Assembly (NCBI RefSeq): GCF_000002515.2
Contig: NC_006037.1
Coordinates: 434,001 to 498,000, forward strand
Direction: 5' to 3'
Length of the DNA stretch: 64,000 nucleotides
DNA from: Kluyveromyces lactis
Taxonomy: Eukaryota; Ascomycota; Saccharomycetes; Saccharomycetales; Saccharomycetaceae
This document shows, piece after piece, positions 29,760 through 41,100 of the stretch. Both the position numbers and the translations under genes were made by a program. The notes under the pieces are model-generated. The model was not told the DNA's origin. It made no database searches and was given only the letters and a program-made list of their open reading frames with translations. Every line of letters begins with the position of its first letter. Positions within the stretch are counted from its first letter, which is position 1.

Positions 29760-31448
29760 CTACAGTTTACCAGCACATTGTGCCATTTTATGCAGGAGTA
29801 CATCAATATTTTCTCCTTTGAGAGCACTTATTGGTACGACATCCCAGTTGTTTTCTTGGCATTGGGCTTGGATTTTCTGATACTTCTTAAATGTAGATTT
29901 CTCATCGATATCAGCTTTATTACAAACCACTAGAATATTCTTCAATGATACAACCTCTTTGCCACCCACTTCTTCAATAAGTATTTGTAAATCTTGAGAT
30001 GGATCATCCTTTTCAAGACTGATCACGAAAACCCAACCTTTGGAACGTTCAATGTGTCTTAAAAATTCAAGACCCATTCCCTTGTCCTGAGAGGCATCTT
30101 TAATAATTCCCGGAATATCTGCAACTGTGAACTTCGGTTTGTCAATCCCAAGTGAGATTGTTCCAATCGTTGGGTGTAACGTAGTGAATTCCCAATGGCC
30201 TACTCTAGGAGTAGCATTAGAAATCTGGTTTAAAATAGTAGATTTCCCGGCATTTGGTAGTCCAACAAGTCCCAGATCAGCAATACTTTTCAATTCAAAC
30301 ATAAAATGTTGTTGAAGTCCACTCCTACCCTCTTTACAAAATCTTGGGTTTCTGATCAAGCTGGTTAAGAAATGCATATTACCTAGACCCCCTTTACCAC
30401 CCTTTAGCAAACAGATTGGTTTCTCAGTTGGTTTACTCAAATCCAATCCATATAATGGGAATCTATCAGATTCAAGCTCCGTTTGTAGTAAGTTATGATC
30501 ATATTCTGTTACATTTTTGGAAAGGTCTTGAAACCAGTCTTTTGATAAATGATATTCTTCATCTTTACCCTTAAAGATCCAACCTTTTCCAGGTTCGTAA
30601 GATTCTCTGAACATTTGAATACGGTTTGGTTTCTGATCCATGTAAAATCTGCCTGTACAATTCAAGATGATATTGGAAGTGTCCAATATGGTTCTCAATG
30701 ATCCTCCTCCCTGTTCTTTAATTTTCTGGTCTACATGCTCTCTCACAACTTTGGGATCCAAGCACCATGTTACCACCGTCCCGACCGGAACTGTAATCAT
30801 TACATCTTTACCTTTCGATCCATCTGCCTGAGCAGAAGTACCATTAGAACCATTATCTGCGATATATGTAGTCTGAAGTTTTGAGAGACTGTTAATTCCT
30901 TCTATGGCCTGAACGTACACAGACCCACCACCGCCCCCGTCTCCTCCATCTGGAGGACCAATGGCGCGCCCTCTATCTCTAAAAAACGAAATACATCCGT
31001 CACCGCCATTACCTGAAGCACACTTGATGATTCTCAAGTCAACAAAGTTCGACTGTTGAACTCGTATGTTCTTATTCTTTTGTAGGTATGATAGCTTGGT
31101 GAAGTTTGACAATGGCGATTTGATTTCGATGTATTGCGTATCTGGCGGCGTCGATATAATATTGAATGTAATCTTATTCCTTAATCCCTTCATTGGTTGA
31201 ACAGAAGTCTTCTTCTCTTCCTTTATTGACAAGTTCTGAGTTGATTCGACGGCTGCTGTTGGAGCCTTTTGCTTAGATCGGCTGCTCGCTAGCTCTTGCA
31301 GCCATATCTCATTATCAATAGCGCCAGGTGCATTATCTGGTACATCTGAAAAAAACCTGCAGCGGTTGACTCTTGATATCCTTCTAAATATTGGCCGCCC
31401 TAACATCACTATAGCTCCGGTTCTTATTGACTTTCTACGGGTATCCAT
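29760..31448 (-). CDS. MTG2: Mitochondrial Obg-family GTPase Mtg2
   Basis: 562 residues (518 in S. cerevisiae). The N-terminus is Arg-rich without acidic residues after the first few (RRKSIRTGAIVMLGRPIFRR), a likely mitochondrial presequence. The Obg domain has its Gly-rich core GNGGDGCISFFRDRGRAIGPPDGGDGGGGGSVY (split by short breaks, about 140-175). The G domain carries G1 GLPNAGKST (about 395), G3 DIPGI and G4 NKAD (about 508). Mtg2 assembles the mitochondrial large ribosomal subunit on the inner membrane. A PAC-like element 44 bp upstream is unexpected for a mitochondrial factor. Confidence 0.97.
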   Translation of the reverse strand: MDTRRKSIRTGAIVMLGRPIFRRISRVNRCRFFSDVPDNAPGAIDNEIWLQELASSRSKQKAPTAAVESTQNLSIKEEKKTSVQPMKGLRNKITFNIISTPPDTQYIEIKSPLSNFTKLSYLQKNKNIRVQQSNFVDLRIIKCASGNGGDGCISFFRDRGRAIGPPDGGDGGGGGSVYVQAIEGINSLSKLQTTYIADNGSNGTSAQADGSKGKDVMITVPVGTVVTWCLDPKVVREHVDQKIKEQGGGSLRTILDTSNIILNCTGRFYMDQKPNRIQMFRESYEPGKGWIFKGKDEEYHLSKDWFQDLSKNVTEYDHNLLQTELESDRFPLYGLDLSKPTEKPICLLKGGKGGLGNMHFLTSLIRNPRFCKEGRSGLQQHFMFELKSIADLGLVGLPNAGKSTILNQISNATPRVGHWEFTTLHPTIGTISLGIDKPKFTVADIPGIIKDASQDKGMGLEFLRHIERSKGWVFVISLEKDDPSQDLQILIEEVGGKEVVSLKNILVVCNKADIDEKSTFKKYQKIQAQCQENNWDVVPISALKGENIDVLLHKMAQCAGKL

Positions 31449-31491
31449 TTGTTCCTTTACCTGGTTGCATGTGTCAATTAACTTAAGTCGT

Positions 31492-31501
31492 ATCTCATCG
31501 T
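31492..31501 (-). promoter_or_regulatory. PAC-like element ACGATGAGAT (MTG2)
   Basis: One mismatch from the PAC consensus, on the MTG2 strand, 44 bp upstream of its ATG. A second partial match (GATGAGT) lies just distal. Confidence 0.55.
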
Positions 31502-31701
31502 CAACTCATCTTTATTTTGTTGAGTTTAAATAATGAACGTCAATATGTGATAATTTCTGACAATCAGCATATCGAACACAAACAACGCCATAAGCTAAAT
31601 ATAAGTACACCTGGCACTCTGTTGTCCGCTCATTATTTATTGCTATTGCTACATATTCTATTATACTATTAACGTCATCAATTTATAGATCCCTGGATAC
31701 A

Positions 31702-32481
31702 TTATTCCATTTGGTAATCAGTCGACTCTACGGTCAACAGCTCTTTGATGTTCTCTGCCTTCTGTACCAATTTCTTTAAAGAAGTTGGAGAGTCACCAAA
31801 TAGTGAGTTTTCAATGTGGGTCCATCTCTGAGACCATTCAGAAACCTCTTTTGTGATTTGTTGCAGGGTTGAATTCAATATATATTTGTTTTCTAAAGCG
31901 TATTTTGCTCTTCCCGCCTTAATCTCATCCAAGTATTGGAAAAGTTTCGCCCTAATATTTTCAATACGCTGCTGCTCATCACCTATTTCTTCGTACTGTT
32001 TTACAGTTTCTTTGAGTACTGCAGGAAGTGGGTTTTTATTTACCAGTACCTTGTTACTTTCGTCGCTGCTCTCCAATTTATGTACTAGATCGTCAGATAA
32101 GTTTGCTACAAGTGACAAATGGCGCATCCACGCTTCGTGCAACCCTTTCGTCTCTTCAAAGTAGTTGAATAGGTTATTCGGATCGTCTCTGTCATCAGAA
32201 GATAAAAATATTTTACTTGCTGTCAAATCTGGATCTTTCATCAAGTTTGCACGAATCTCACTAGAATTAATTTGCAACACTCTTGTCACTGCAATACTTT
32301 TTAGTAACTCATCGTTCTTGCTTTTAAGTACCTTTAGAGTTTCTAATCCTTCAGTTGTCTCCTCCCTTTCTAATGCGCCAACTAGCTCTTCGAGGCTGTT
32401 TATGATATCAGTTGCAACAGTATGCGTAACACGCATCTGATCTTCTTGCTCATCCAGTTTATCTAAATAGATGTTACTCAT
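31702..32481 (-). CDS. THP2: THO complex subunit Thp2
   Basis: 259 residues from the ATG at 32481 (MSNIYLDKLDEQEDQ), close to 261 in S. cerevisiae. The reading frame stays open a further 113 codons upstream, but that part is non-helical, covers the CDC23 promoter and gives a length unlike the family, so the inner ATG is chosen. The protein is helical and coiled-coil throughout. The clearest match is the C-terminal third: YLDEIKAGRAKYALENKYIL, then EVSEWSQRWTHIENSLFGD and LKKLVQKAENIKELL, corresponding to conserved Thp2 segments. Thp2 is part of THO (Tho2, Hpr1, Mft1, Tex1), which links transcription elongation to mRNA export. It is divergent from CDC23. Confidence 0.92.
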   Translation of the reverse strand: MSNIYLDKLDEQEDQMRVTHTVATDIINSLEELVGALEREETTEGLETLKVLKSKNDELLKSIAVTRVLQINSSEIRANLMKDPDLTASKIFLSSDDRDDPNNLFNYFEETKGLHEAWMRHLSLVANLSDDLVHKLESSDESNKVLVNKNPLPAVLKETVKQYEEIGDEQQRIENIRAKLFQYLDEIKAGRAKYALENKYILNSTLQQITKEVSEWSQRWTHIENSLFGDSPTSLKKLVQKAENIKELLTVESTDYQME

Positions 32482-32775
32482 TGAAAATCTGAATAGGAAT
32501 CTGACCGTCACTGACCGTGGGTTATAGAGAAGATGGTAGTTTCTCAAGCAATGGTTAATCTTATGCTTGTCAAGGAAGTGATCTCCAGCATTTTTTGATG
32601 AATTGACAAAGATTGTTCTGATTTTGATGTCTGATCGAATGTTGAAATTAAATGTTTGAATATCAATATTGAAATTGTAAACAAACGACATTGTATCTCT
32701 TTGTGAAATACACCAGAAATTACGGGAAAAAAGATCCTCATTGTTTCGTGATATACTTGCAGCAGTCATTTGGAT

Positions 32776-34674
32776 ATGGAACGACTTGTGTTTGAAGATG
32801 TACAACAGCAATTGAGACAATCCAGTACTGACTTGTCACGATGGAAGCTATTTCAAAGCTCCAAATGGTCGGCAGAGGCTTTGATGGGAATGAGGCCTAC
32901 AGATTCGGAAGATTCTCTTAGTGCTGATATGTCCTTAGCGACTGATGGTGACGATGAATCGCCATTGAAAAAGAGGCAAATACTTTCGTCCCGTTGTGTA
33001 CTCTTGGATTTTTGTGATAACGAAAATCAGTCTGAAACGTTACCGGATGTTATTCCCTTAATGGGTAAGGAATTAGACCTGTACTTATTGGCATCATCGA
33101 TGTTTGATTGTAAAGAATATGATCGCTGTGCATTTTTCCTCAAGGATACTTCACATGATGGTCTCGAATTCCTATATCTATATAGCAGATATCTTTTGTG
33201 GGATAAGAAAGTCACAGAATCTACGGAAGATGTCATGATTAAAGATCCAGAGATATTCTCAGCGGACCTTTCCGAATCCTTGCAGGCGGCTGAGTACGGA
33301 AACGATGCTGAAGGGAAATGTCGATCTGGGATATCGCTCTCGAATCGGGACGTGGATGTAGGAAACGGGGAAAAGATTAATTTACCCAAATTACATCACG
33401 AAATAACAGACTTCCTTGAAAAGAACAAATCACTGTCAAAGTTAGGTACGGCATTACTTATGTATCTATTGGGAATTATACAGAAGAAGCAAGGGGTACC
33501 GAGTGGTGCAATGAGTTATTTCCTAAAATCCCTAAAACTTTACCCATATAATTGGACATGTTGGTGCGAATTATTATCTTGCATATCAAGAACAGACGAA
33601 TCGATACTTCTTCTAAAATACCTTAATGATAATTTTTCAATAGTCAAAGAAAATGGGATTATCCATGAACATCTTATGTTACGTTTCTTTAAATTAGCAG
33701 TGTTCAAAGAATTCGGAGGCGACTTCGACAAATACATCGAAGAGTTGGGAGAAATAATGAAGGTTTTCCCGAATTTCTCATTTTTAAGAGCCCAACATGC
33801 ATTGATTAACTACAAATATATGGATTACGCTAATGCAGAAATAGTCTTTGATGAGTTGGTCACAATGGATCCATATAGGCTTGATGATTTGGACACATAT
33901 TCTAACGTATTGTATGTCCTGCAAAAACCTTATAAACTCGCATACTTGGCACAATATGCTGCGAATGTTGACATATATAGACCAGAAACATGTTGCATAA
34001 TTGCCAATTACTTTAGTTCAAAACAACAGCATGAAAAATCTATCCTATATTTTAGAAGAGCATTAATGCTTGATAAATCTTACACTCATGCCTGGATCTT
34101 GATGGGGCATGAGTTCATCGAGATGAAAAACTCACATGCTGCCATTGAATGCTATAGAAGAGCTTCCGATGTGAACCCAAGAGATTTCCAGGCTTGGTAC
34201 GGATTAGGACAAGCATATGAAGTTTTAGATAAACATTCCTTTGCTTTGTACTATTTCCAAAAGGCATGCGCTTTGAAGCCATTGGATAAAAGAATGTGGT
34301 TTGCGTCTGCATCCTGTTACGAAAAATTAGATAAAACGGTACAAGCAATCAAGTGTTTCCAGCGTTCATCCCAATTATCAGGTGAACAGGATATATCTAT
34401 TCTTTACAGGTTGGCAAAGCTACATGAAAAGAACAACGACGTTTCATCTTGTAAACATTATATGGCCAAGTGCGTTGAACTTGATGAGGTTAAGAAGGCT
34501 CAACAAATAGACGAAATTGGCAAAGCTAAACTCTGGCTCGCGAAACATGAATTTAAACACAGAAACTATTCAGATGCTTACAACTATGCAAATGGTGTTA
34601 TACACGGTACTTCTCAGGAGATTGAAGAAGCAAGGGCAATTCTGGCAGAATGTAGGAAACGTATAGATATTTAA
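32776..34674 (+). CDS. CDC23: Anaphase-promoting complex subunit Cdc23 (TPR)
   Basis: 632 residues from the ATG at 32776 (626 in S. cerevisiae); an in-frame TTG two codons earlier is not a plausible start. The N-terminus has the conserved segment TDLSRWKLFQSSKWSAEAL (about 18-36). From about 230 to 610 the protein is tetratricopeptide repeats; the clearest are SYTHAWILMGHEFIEMKNSH, NPRDFQAWYGLGQAYEVLDK and KPLDKRMWFASASCYEKLDK. Cdc23/APC8 is a core scaffold subunit of the APC/C ubiquitin ligase that triggers anaphase and mitotic exit. It is divergent from THP2 over 294 bp, as for YHR166C and YHR167W. Confidence 0.97.
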   Translation: MERLVFEDVQQQLRQSSTDLSRWKLFQSSKWSAEALMGMRPTDSEDSLSADMSLATDGDDESPLKKRQILSSRCVLLDFCDNENQSETLPDVIPLMGKELDLYLLASSMFDCKEYDRCAFFLKDTSHDGLEFLYLYSRYLLWDKKVTESTEDVMIKDPEIFSADLSESLQAAEYGNDAEGKCRSGISLSNRDVDVGNGEKINLPKLHHEITDFLEKNKSLSKLGTALLMYLLGIIQKKQGVPSGAMSYFLKSLKLYPYNWTCWCELLSCISRTDESILLLKYLNDNFSIVKENGIIHEHLMLRFFKLAVFKEFGGDFDKYIEELGEIMKVFPNFSFLRAQHALINYKYMDYANAEIVFDELVTMDPYRLDDLDTYSNVLYVLQKPYKLAYLAQYAANVDIYRPETCCIIANYFSSKQQHEKSILYFRRALMLDKSYTHAWILMGHEFIEMKNSHAAIECYRRASDVNPRDFQAWYGLGQAYEVLDKHSFALYYFQKACALKPLDKRMWFASASCYEKLDKTVQAIKCFQRSSQLSGEQDISILYRLAKLHEKNNDVSSCKHYMAKCVELDEVKKAQQIDEIGKAKLWLAKHEFKHRNYSDAYNYANGVIHGTSQEIEEARAILAECRKRIDI

Positions 34675-35129
34675 TTATTTAATCTTCAAGGTAGCATAAA
34701 TTTACACAATTGAGTTATGACAACATTTGGACATTTAAGGTGACTTTGTATACCCAAAATTCAAACCTTATTGTTAACTTCATCAGATTTTAATTAACTT
34801 TTAACTTAGTGGTTTTAGAAGAGGAACAAGCACTCTATCAATAACAATAAACCTGCTAGATTTTCACAAATGGTAAGCACCAGTTACCAGATAAGCTTGA
34901 TCTATCCATGCTTACATACTTTGCCTTATGCCTTTGACCACACTAAAGGATACTATCATATCCGGGTAACATATTATCAACATTTAAAATTGTGATGAGC
35001 TAAATCATATCAACATATTTACTATGCATACATAAGACAGTATTATTTAGCAAAGTTAAGATCTATCTGTGACATTCGAACCGACCAATACATTTGTACC
35101 TTAGGGAAAGAACAGAAGTACACATTGCC
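34675..35129. other. Intergenic: PRP8 promoter
   Basis: 455 bp with a Reb1-type site at 34962-34969, about 160 bp before the PRP8 ATG. No other element or gene recognised. Confidence 0.55.
34962..34969 (+). promoter_or_regulatory. Reb1 site CCGGGTAA (PRP8)
   Basis: Perfect Reb1 core CCGGGTAA about 160 bp upstream of the PRP8 ATG, at the distance usual for nucleosome-depleted promoters. Confidence 0.7.
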
Positions 35130-38100
35130 ATGAGCGGCTTACCCCCACCGCCGCCACCGCCTCCGGGATTTCCCAGTTATGATATAACTTCAAAGAATCA
35201 CAAATCTAAAGGTAACGAGATGGAGAAGCATAGAAGTCCAGTAGGTGCGCCACCACCTCCACCACCTGGTTTTTCCAGGGTAGATCTGGGACCACCACCG
35301 CCCCCGCCTCCTGGAATTCAGCCAGGTATAGATATTCTTTCTGATAAAGCGAAGAATAACTTACCACCTCCACCACCACCACCTCCATCGTCATCTTCAA
35401 CATCTATGATAGACGAAGCACAGAATGACGATCAGCACTATAACGGTCTTTCGAGGGATACAAAAAAGATCAGGAAAGGGAAGAAAAGAGTAGCTCAGAA
35501 AAAATCGGGCTTAGTTCATTCACATAAGGTAGAAATGCCACCGGAACATCTCAGGAAAATATTAAATGATCACATGGATATGACTTCATCAAGATTCAAC
35601 TCCGATAAGAGAGCACATTTGAATGCACTAAGATATTTACCCCATGCTATATTGAAACTTTTGGAGAATATGCCGCAACCTTGGGAACAAGTAAAAGCTG
35701 TCAAAGTTTTATATCATGTATCAGGTGCTATAACATTTGTAAATGAGATTCCTAGAGTGATAGAACCAGTTTACACTGCGCAATGGTCAACGATGTGGAT
35801 CGCAATGAGAAGAGAAAAGAGAGATAGAAAGCATTTTAAAAGAATGAGATTCCCTCCTTTTGACGACGATGAACCTCCCTTGACATACTCTGATACCATT
35901 GAGAATCTAGAACCTTCAGAAGCCATAACTTTAGACTTGGATAATTATGCTCATGATGGCGTAAAAGACTGGATTTATGATACACGTCCCCTAGAGGATA
36001 ATGCGAAAGCAGTCAACGGAAGCTCATACAAACGTTGGAAACTTGACAATGGAGTCATGTGCAGCTTATACAGATTGGCAAAACCACTCATTGAAGAGTC
36101 GAATTCCGATAAAAACGCAAAATACTTGTTTGAGCAAAAGGCTTTCTTTACTTCCAAAGCGCTAAATAACAGTCTTCCAGGTGGCCCCAAATTTGAGCCT
36201 CTATATCCAAACGAAGAAGAGGAAGATTATAACGAATTCAATTCAATAGATAGAGTAATTTTCCGCATACCTATACGAACAGAGTACCAGATCGCTTTCC
36301 CTCAAATATATGCAGCTCGACCAAGATCTGTTGAAACATTGTGGTACCATGATCCGCTCTCGTGTACCGTTAAATCTGAAATGGAGCACTCATCTGCTAC
36401 CTTTTTTTTCGGACAGTCTCTCAACCCAACTATTTCGCATTCCCTGCCCCATTTCCACACAACTGCAGAAAACACCAGAGATAACTCTTTTAGGATTCCA
36501 ATGGATGTCAGACCTTTAATGGAAACACAAGAACTATTTTTTCCCACTACTAATGAAGCAATGTCATTATATCATGCACCATATCCATACAACAAAAGAT
36601 CGGGTAAAACCACCAGAGCTCAGGATGTCGCTCTAATAAAAAGGTGGTACCAAGAACATCCTGATGAAAGATATCCTAACAAAGTAAAGAGTTCCCACCA
36701 AAGACTATTGAAGAATATTGTAGCAAATGAACTCCATACCGATGACCACACTTCAAAAAAGAAAGTTAAGTTGTTACAAAGTCTAGCAAATACTAAATTC
36801 TTCCAAGAAACAACGATAGATTGGGTTGAGGCCGGCTTACAAGTCTGCAAACAAGGTCACAGTATGCTCAATCTCTTGATTCACAAAAAAGGCCTTACGT
36901 ACTTACATCTTGATTACAATTTCAATTTAAAGCCAACTAAAACCCTTACAACGAAGGAGAGAAAGAAGGCAAGATTTGGGAATGCTTTCCATTTAATAAG
37001 AGAAATTTTAAAAATAATAAAGTTGTTGGTAGATTCTCATGTTCAATATAGGATGGGAAATGTCGATGCGTTTCAGCTTGCTGATGGATTGTACTATATT
37101 TTGAACCACACAGGACAACTCACAGGTATCTATAGGTACAAGTACAAAGTCATGCATCAAATTCGTACATGTAAAGATCTAAAACATGTCGTGTATTATA
37201 GATTCAATAAAATTATCGGGAAAGGTCCAGGATGTGGTTTCTGGCAGCCTGCATGGAGAGTTTGGATATTCTTCCTTCGAGGCATAATACCGATTCTAGA
37301 AAGGTGGCTAGGAAATTTACTCACTCGTCAGTTTGAGGGAAGATCAACTGATGTTGTTAAAACTACTACTAAACAAAGACTCGATGCTTACTATGACTTA
37401 GAACTACGAGCATCTGTTATGAATGACATTTTGGACATGATTCCCGATGGAATAAAGCAGAGCAAGGCAAGGACAATTTTACAGCACTTATCTGAGGCTT
37501 GGAGATGCTGGAAAGCCAATGTTCCCTGGGAAGTTCCAGGAATGCCCGAGCCAATAAAAAACATTATAGAAAGATATGTGAAAGCAAAAGCTGACGGTTG
37601 GACATCTCAAGCTCACTATAATCGTGATAGAATCAAAAGTGGTGCCCATGTCGAAAAAATTGTATTGAAGAAAAATTTAGGCAGATTAACTAGACTTTGG
37701 ATAAAACATGAGCAGGAAAGGCAAAAGGAAATTGAGAAAGCAGGTCCCGAAGTAACCCCAGCAGAAGCAAGTGCAGTGTTCTCGGCAATGGTAGATTGGC
37801 TTGATGCCAGGAACTTCTCACCTATCCCGTTCCCTCCTTTGACTTATAAAAACGATACGAAGATTTTGGTTTTGGCACTTGAGAATTTAAAAGAGCAATA
37901 CGTTTCAAAAGTCAGGCTAAATGCCCAGGAACGTGAAGAGTTAGCTTTAATTGAAGAGGCATATGACAATCCTCATGATACCTTGAATAGAATTAAAAAA
38001 CTATTGCTAACCCAAAGATTATTCAAGCCAATACAACTAACAATGATGGATCATTATCAACACATATCTCCAGTCTATAACGTTGATCCGTTGGAGAAAA

Positions 38101-41100
38101 TTACCGATGCATATCTTGACCAGTATCTATGGTATGAAGCTGACAGAAGGCAGCTTTTCCCTAGTTGGATAAAGCCAGGTGACTCAGAAATCCCGCCACT
38201 TCTTGTTTACAAATGGTGTCAAGGCATTAACAACTTAGATTCTGTATGGGACATCAGCAAAGGGCAATCGACCGTATTGTTGCAAACTGATTTACAAGAA
38301 TTCGTTGAAAAGATGGATTTGACACTAATAAACAGGCTCCTAAGGTTAATTATCGATCCGACATTAGCGGATTACATTACTGCAAAGAATAATGTCAGTT
38401 TGATCTTTAAGGATATGAATCATGTTAACAAATATGGTCTAATAAGGGGATTACAATTTGCACCATTTGTTTATCAATTTTATGGTTTAATGATTGATAT
38501 TCTCATCTTGGGACATGAAAGGGCACAGGAACTAGCAGGCCCTCCAAACGAACCATCTGAATTCTTGCAATTTCCAGATAAAGCTACTGAAACGAAGAGC
38601 CCAATTCGCCTCTACTCACGCTATCTTGACAAAATCCATATTTTATTCCACTTTGAAGAATCTGAGTCTGATGAGCTTATCCAAGACTATTTGATGGAAA
38701 ACCCCGATCCAAATTTTGAAAATTCTGTTGGTTATAACAACAAGAAATGCTGGCCTAGAGACGCCCGCATGAGGTTAATCAGACACGATGTTAATCTAGG
38801 TCGTGCTGTTTTCTGGGAACTTACATCTAGGGTACCAAAATCACTTGTTAACATAACGTGGGAGAATACTCTTTCTTCAGTTTATAGCAAGAATAATCCT
38901 AATTTACTTTTCACTATGTGCGGTTTTGAGGTGAGAATACTACCGAAATCTCGGATGGAAGATGTCATTTCTCATGATGAGGGTGTATGGGATTTGGTGT
39001 TGGACTCCACAAAAGAACGGACTGCCAAAGCGTTTTTACAGGTATCACAAGAAGCTATTGATGAGTTTAGAGGTCGTATTCAAAGTATTTTGATGGGTTC
39101 CGGCTCCACAACTTTTACAAAAATTGTGGGCAAATGGAATACTGCACTAATCGCTTTGTTTACCTATTTTAGAGAATCTATCGTCACGACAGAACCGTTA
39201 CTCGACTTACTCGTGAAATCTGAGACTAGAGTTCAAAATAGAGTAAAACTCGGCTTAAATTCTAAAATGCCAACAAGGTTCCCTCCAGCAGTGTTTTATA
39301 CACCTAAAGAGTTAGGTGGTTTGGGAATGCTCAGCGCATCGCACATTTTAATTCCCGCTTCTGACTTGAGGTGGTCAAAACACACAGATACTGGAATAAC
39401 ACATTTCAGGGCAGGGATGTCCCACGAAGATGAGAAGATGATACCAACAATTTTCCGATACATTACTACCTGGGAGAACGAATTTTTGGACTCACAGAGA
39501 GTATGGGCGGATTATGCTGCTAAAAGACAAGAAGCCATAAAACAAAATCGTAGGTTGGCATTTGAAGAATTAGAGGGTTCTTGGGATAGAGGTATACCGC
39601 GGATCAGTACCATATTCCAAAAAGATAGGCATACGCTAGCCTATGATAAGGGTCACAGGATTAGGCGACAATTCAAAGAGTATTCAGTGGAACGTAGTAA
39701 TGCTTTCTGGTGGACAAATAATCGTCATGATGGTAAATTATGGAACTTGAATGCCTATCGTACGGATGTCATTCAGGCCTTAGGGGGTATCGAAACAATT
39801 CTTGAGCACACATTATTTAAAGGAACTGGCTTTAAATCATGGGAAGGACTTTTCTGGGAGAAAGCCTCTGGTTTTGAAGATTCAATGCAGTTCAAGAAAC
39901 TTACTCATGCACAAAGAACTGGTTTGAGTCAGATCCCTAATCGTAGGTTTACGTTATGGTGGTCTCCGACGATTAATAGAGCGAACGTCTACGTTGGGTT
40001 TTTGGTGCAATTGGATTTAACAGGAATATTCTTGCACGGTAAAATTCCAACATTGAAGATATCTTTAATTCAAATTTTCCGAGCACATCTATGGCAAAAA
40101 ATCCACGAAAGTGTGGTTTTCGACATCTGTCAAATTCTGGACGGCCAAATGGATATACTACAGATTGAATCTGTTCAAAAAGAATCAATTCATCCACGTA
40201 AGTCGTATAAGATGAATTCGTCTGCTGCTGACATCACATTGAACAGTATTTACAAATGGAAGGTTAGCAGACCAACATTGTTGCATCAGACGAAAGATTC
40301 TTTCGACGCTACCACAACTGACAAAATGTGGATCGATGTGCAGCTTAGATATGGTGACTATGATTCTCATGATATATCAAGATATGTCCGTGCGAAATTT
40401 TTAGATTACACCACAGATAACGTGAGCTTGTACCCGTCTCCTACTGGTATTATGATCGGTATTGACTTGGCCTATAATATTTACGACTCCTATGGAACGT
40501 GGTTTGAGGGATTGAAGCCCTTGATACACAACGGTATGAAAACAATAATGAAAGCTAATCCAGCACTTTACGTTTTGAGGGAGCGTATCAGGAAAGGTCT
40601 TCAGATATATCAATCTCAAGTTCAAGAGCCATTTTTGAACTCATCCAACTACGCAGAGCTATTTTCCAATGACACAAAATTCTTTATCGATGATACGAAT
40701 GTTTACCGGGTCACTGTTCATAGAACTTATGAAGGCAATGTGGCTACTAAGCCTATCAACGGATGCGTGTTTACTTTAAATCCGAAAACAGGTGAACTAT
40801 ATTTGAAAATAATTCACACTTCGGTGTGGGCGGGGCAGAGCAGATTGGCTCAATTGGCAAAATGGAAAACCGCAGAAGAAGTAAGTGCATTGGTTAGATC
40901 GTTACCCAAAGAAGAACAACCTAAACAAATTATAGTTACTAGAAAAGCTATGATGGACCCTATGGAAGTACACATGTTAGATTTCCCAAACATTTCGATT
41001 CGTCCAACTGAGCTCAGATTACCTTTTTCTTCTGTTTTGAACATAGAAAAATTAAATGATGTTGTTTTAAGCGCTACAGAACCGCAGATGGTTTTGTTCA

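Noticed and set aside
32482-32820. N-terminal extension of THP2
   Set aside because: The frame is open for 113 more codons, but the inner ATG gives the family length and the extension overlaps the CDC23 5' end.
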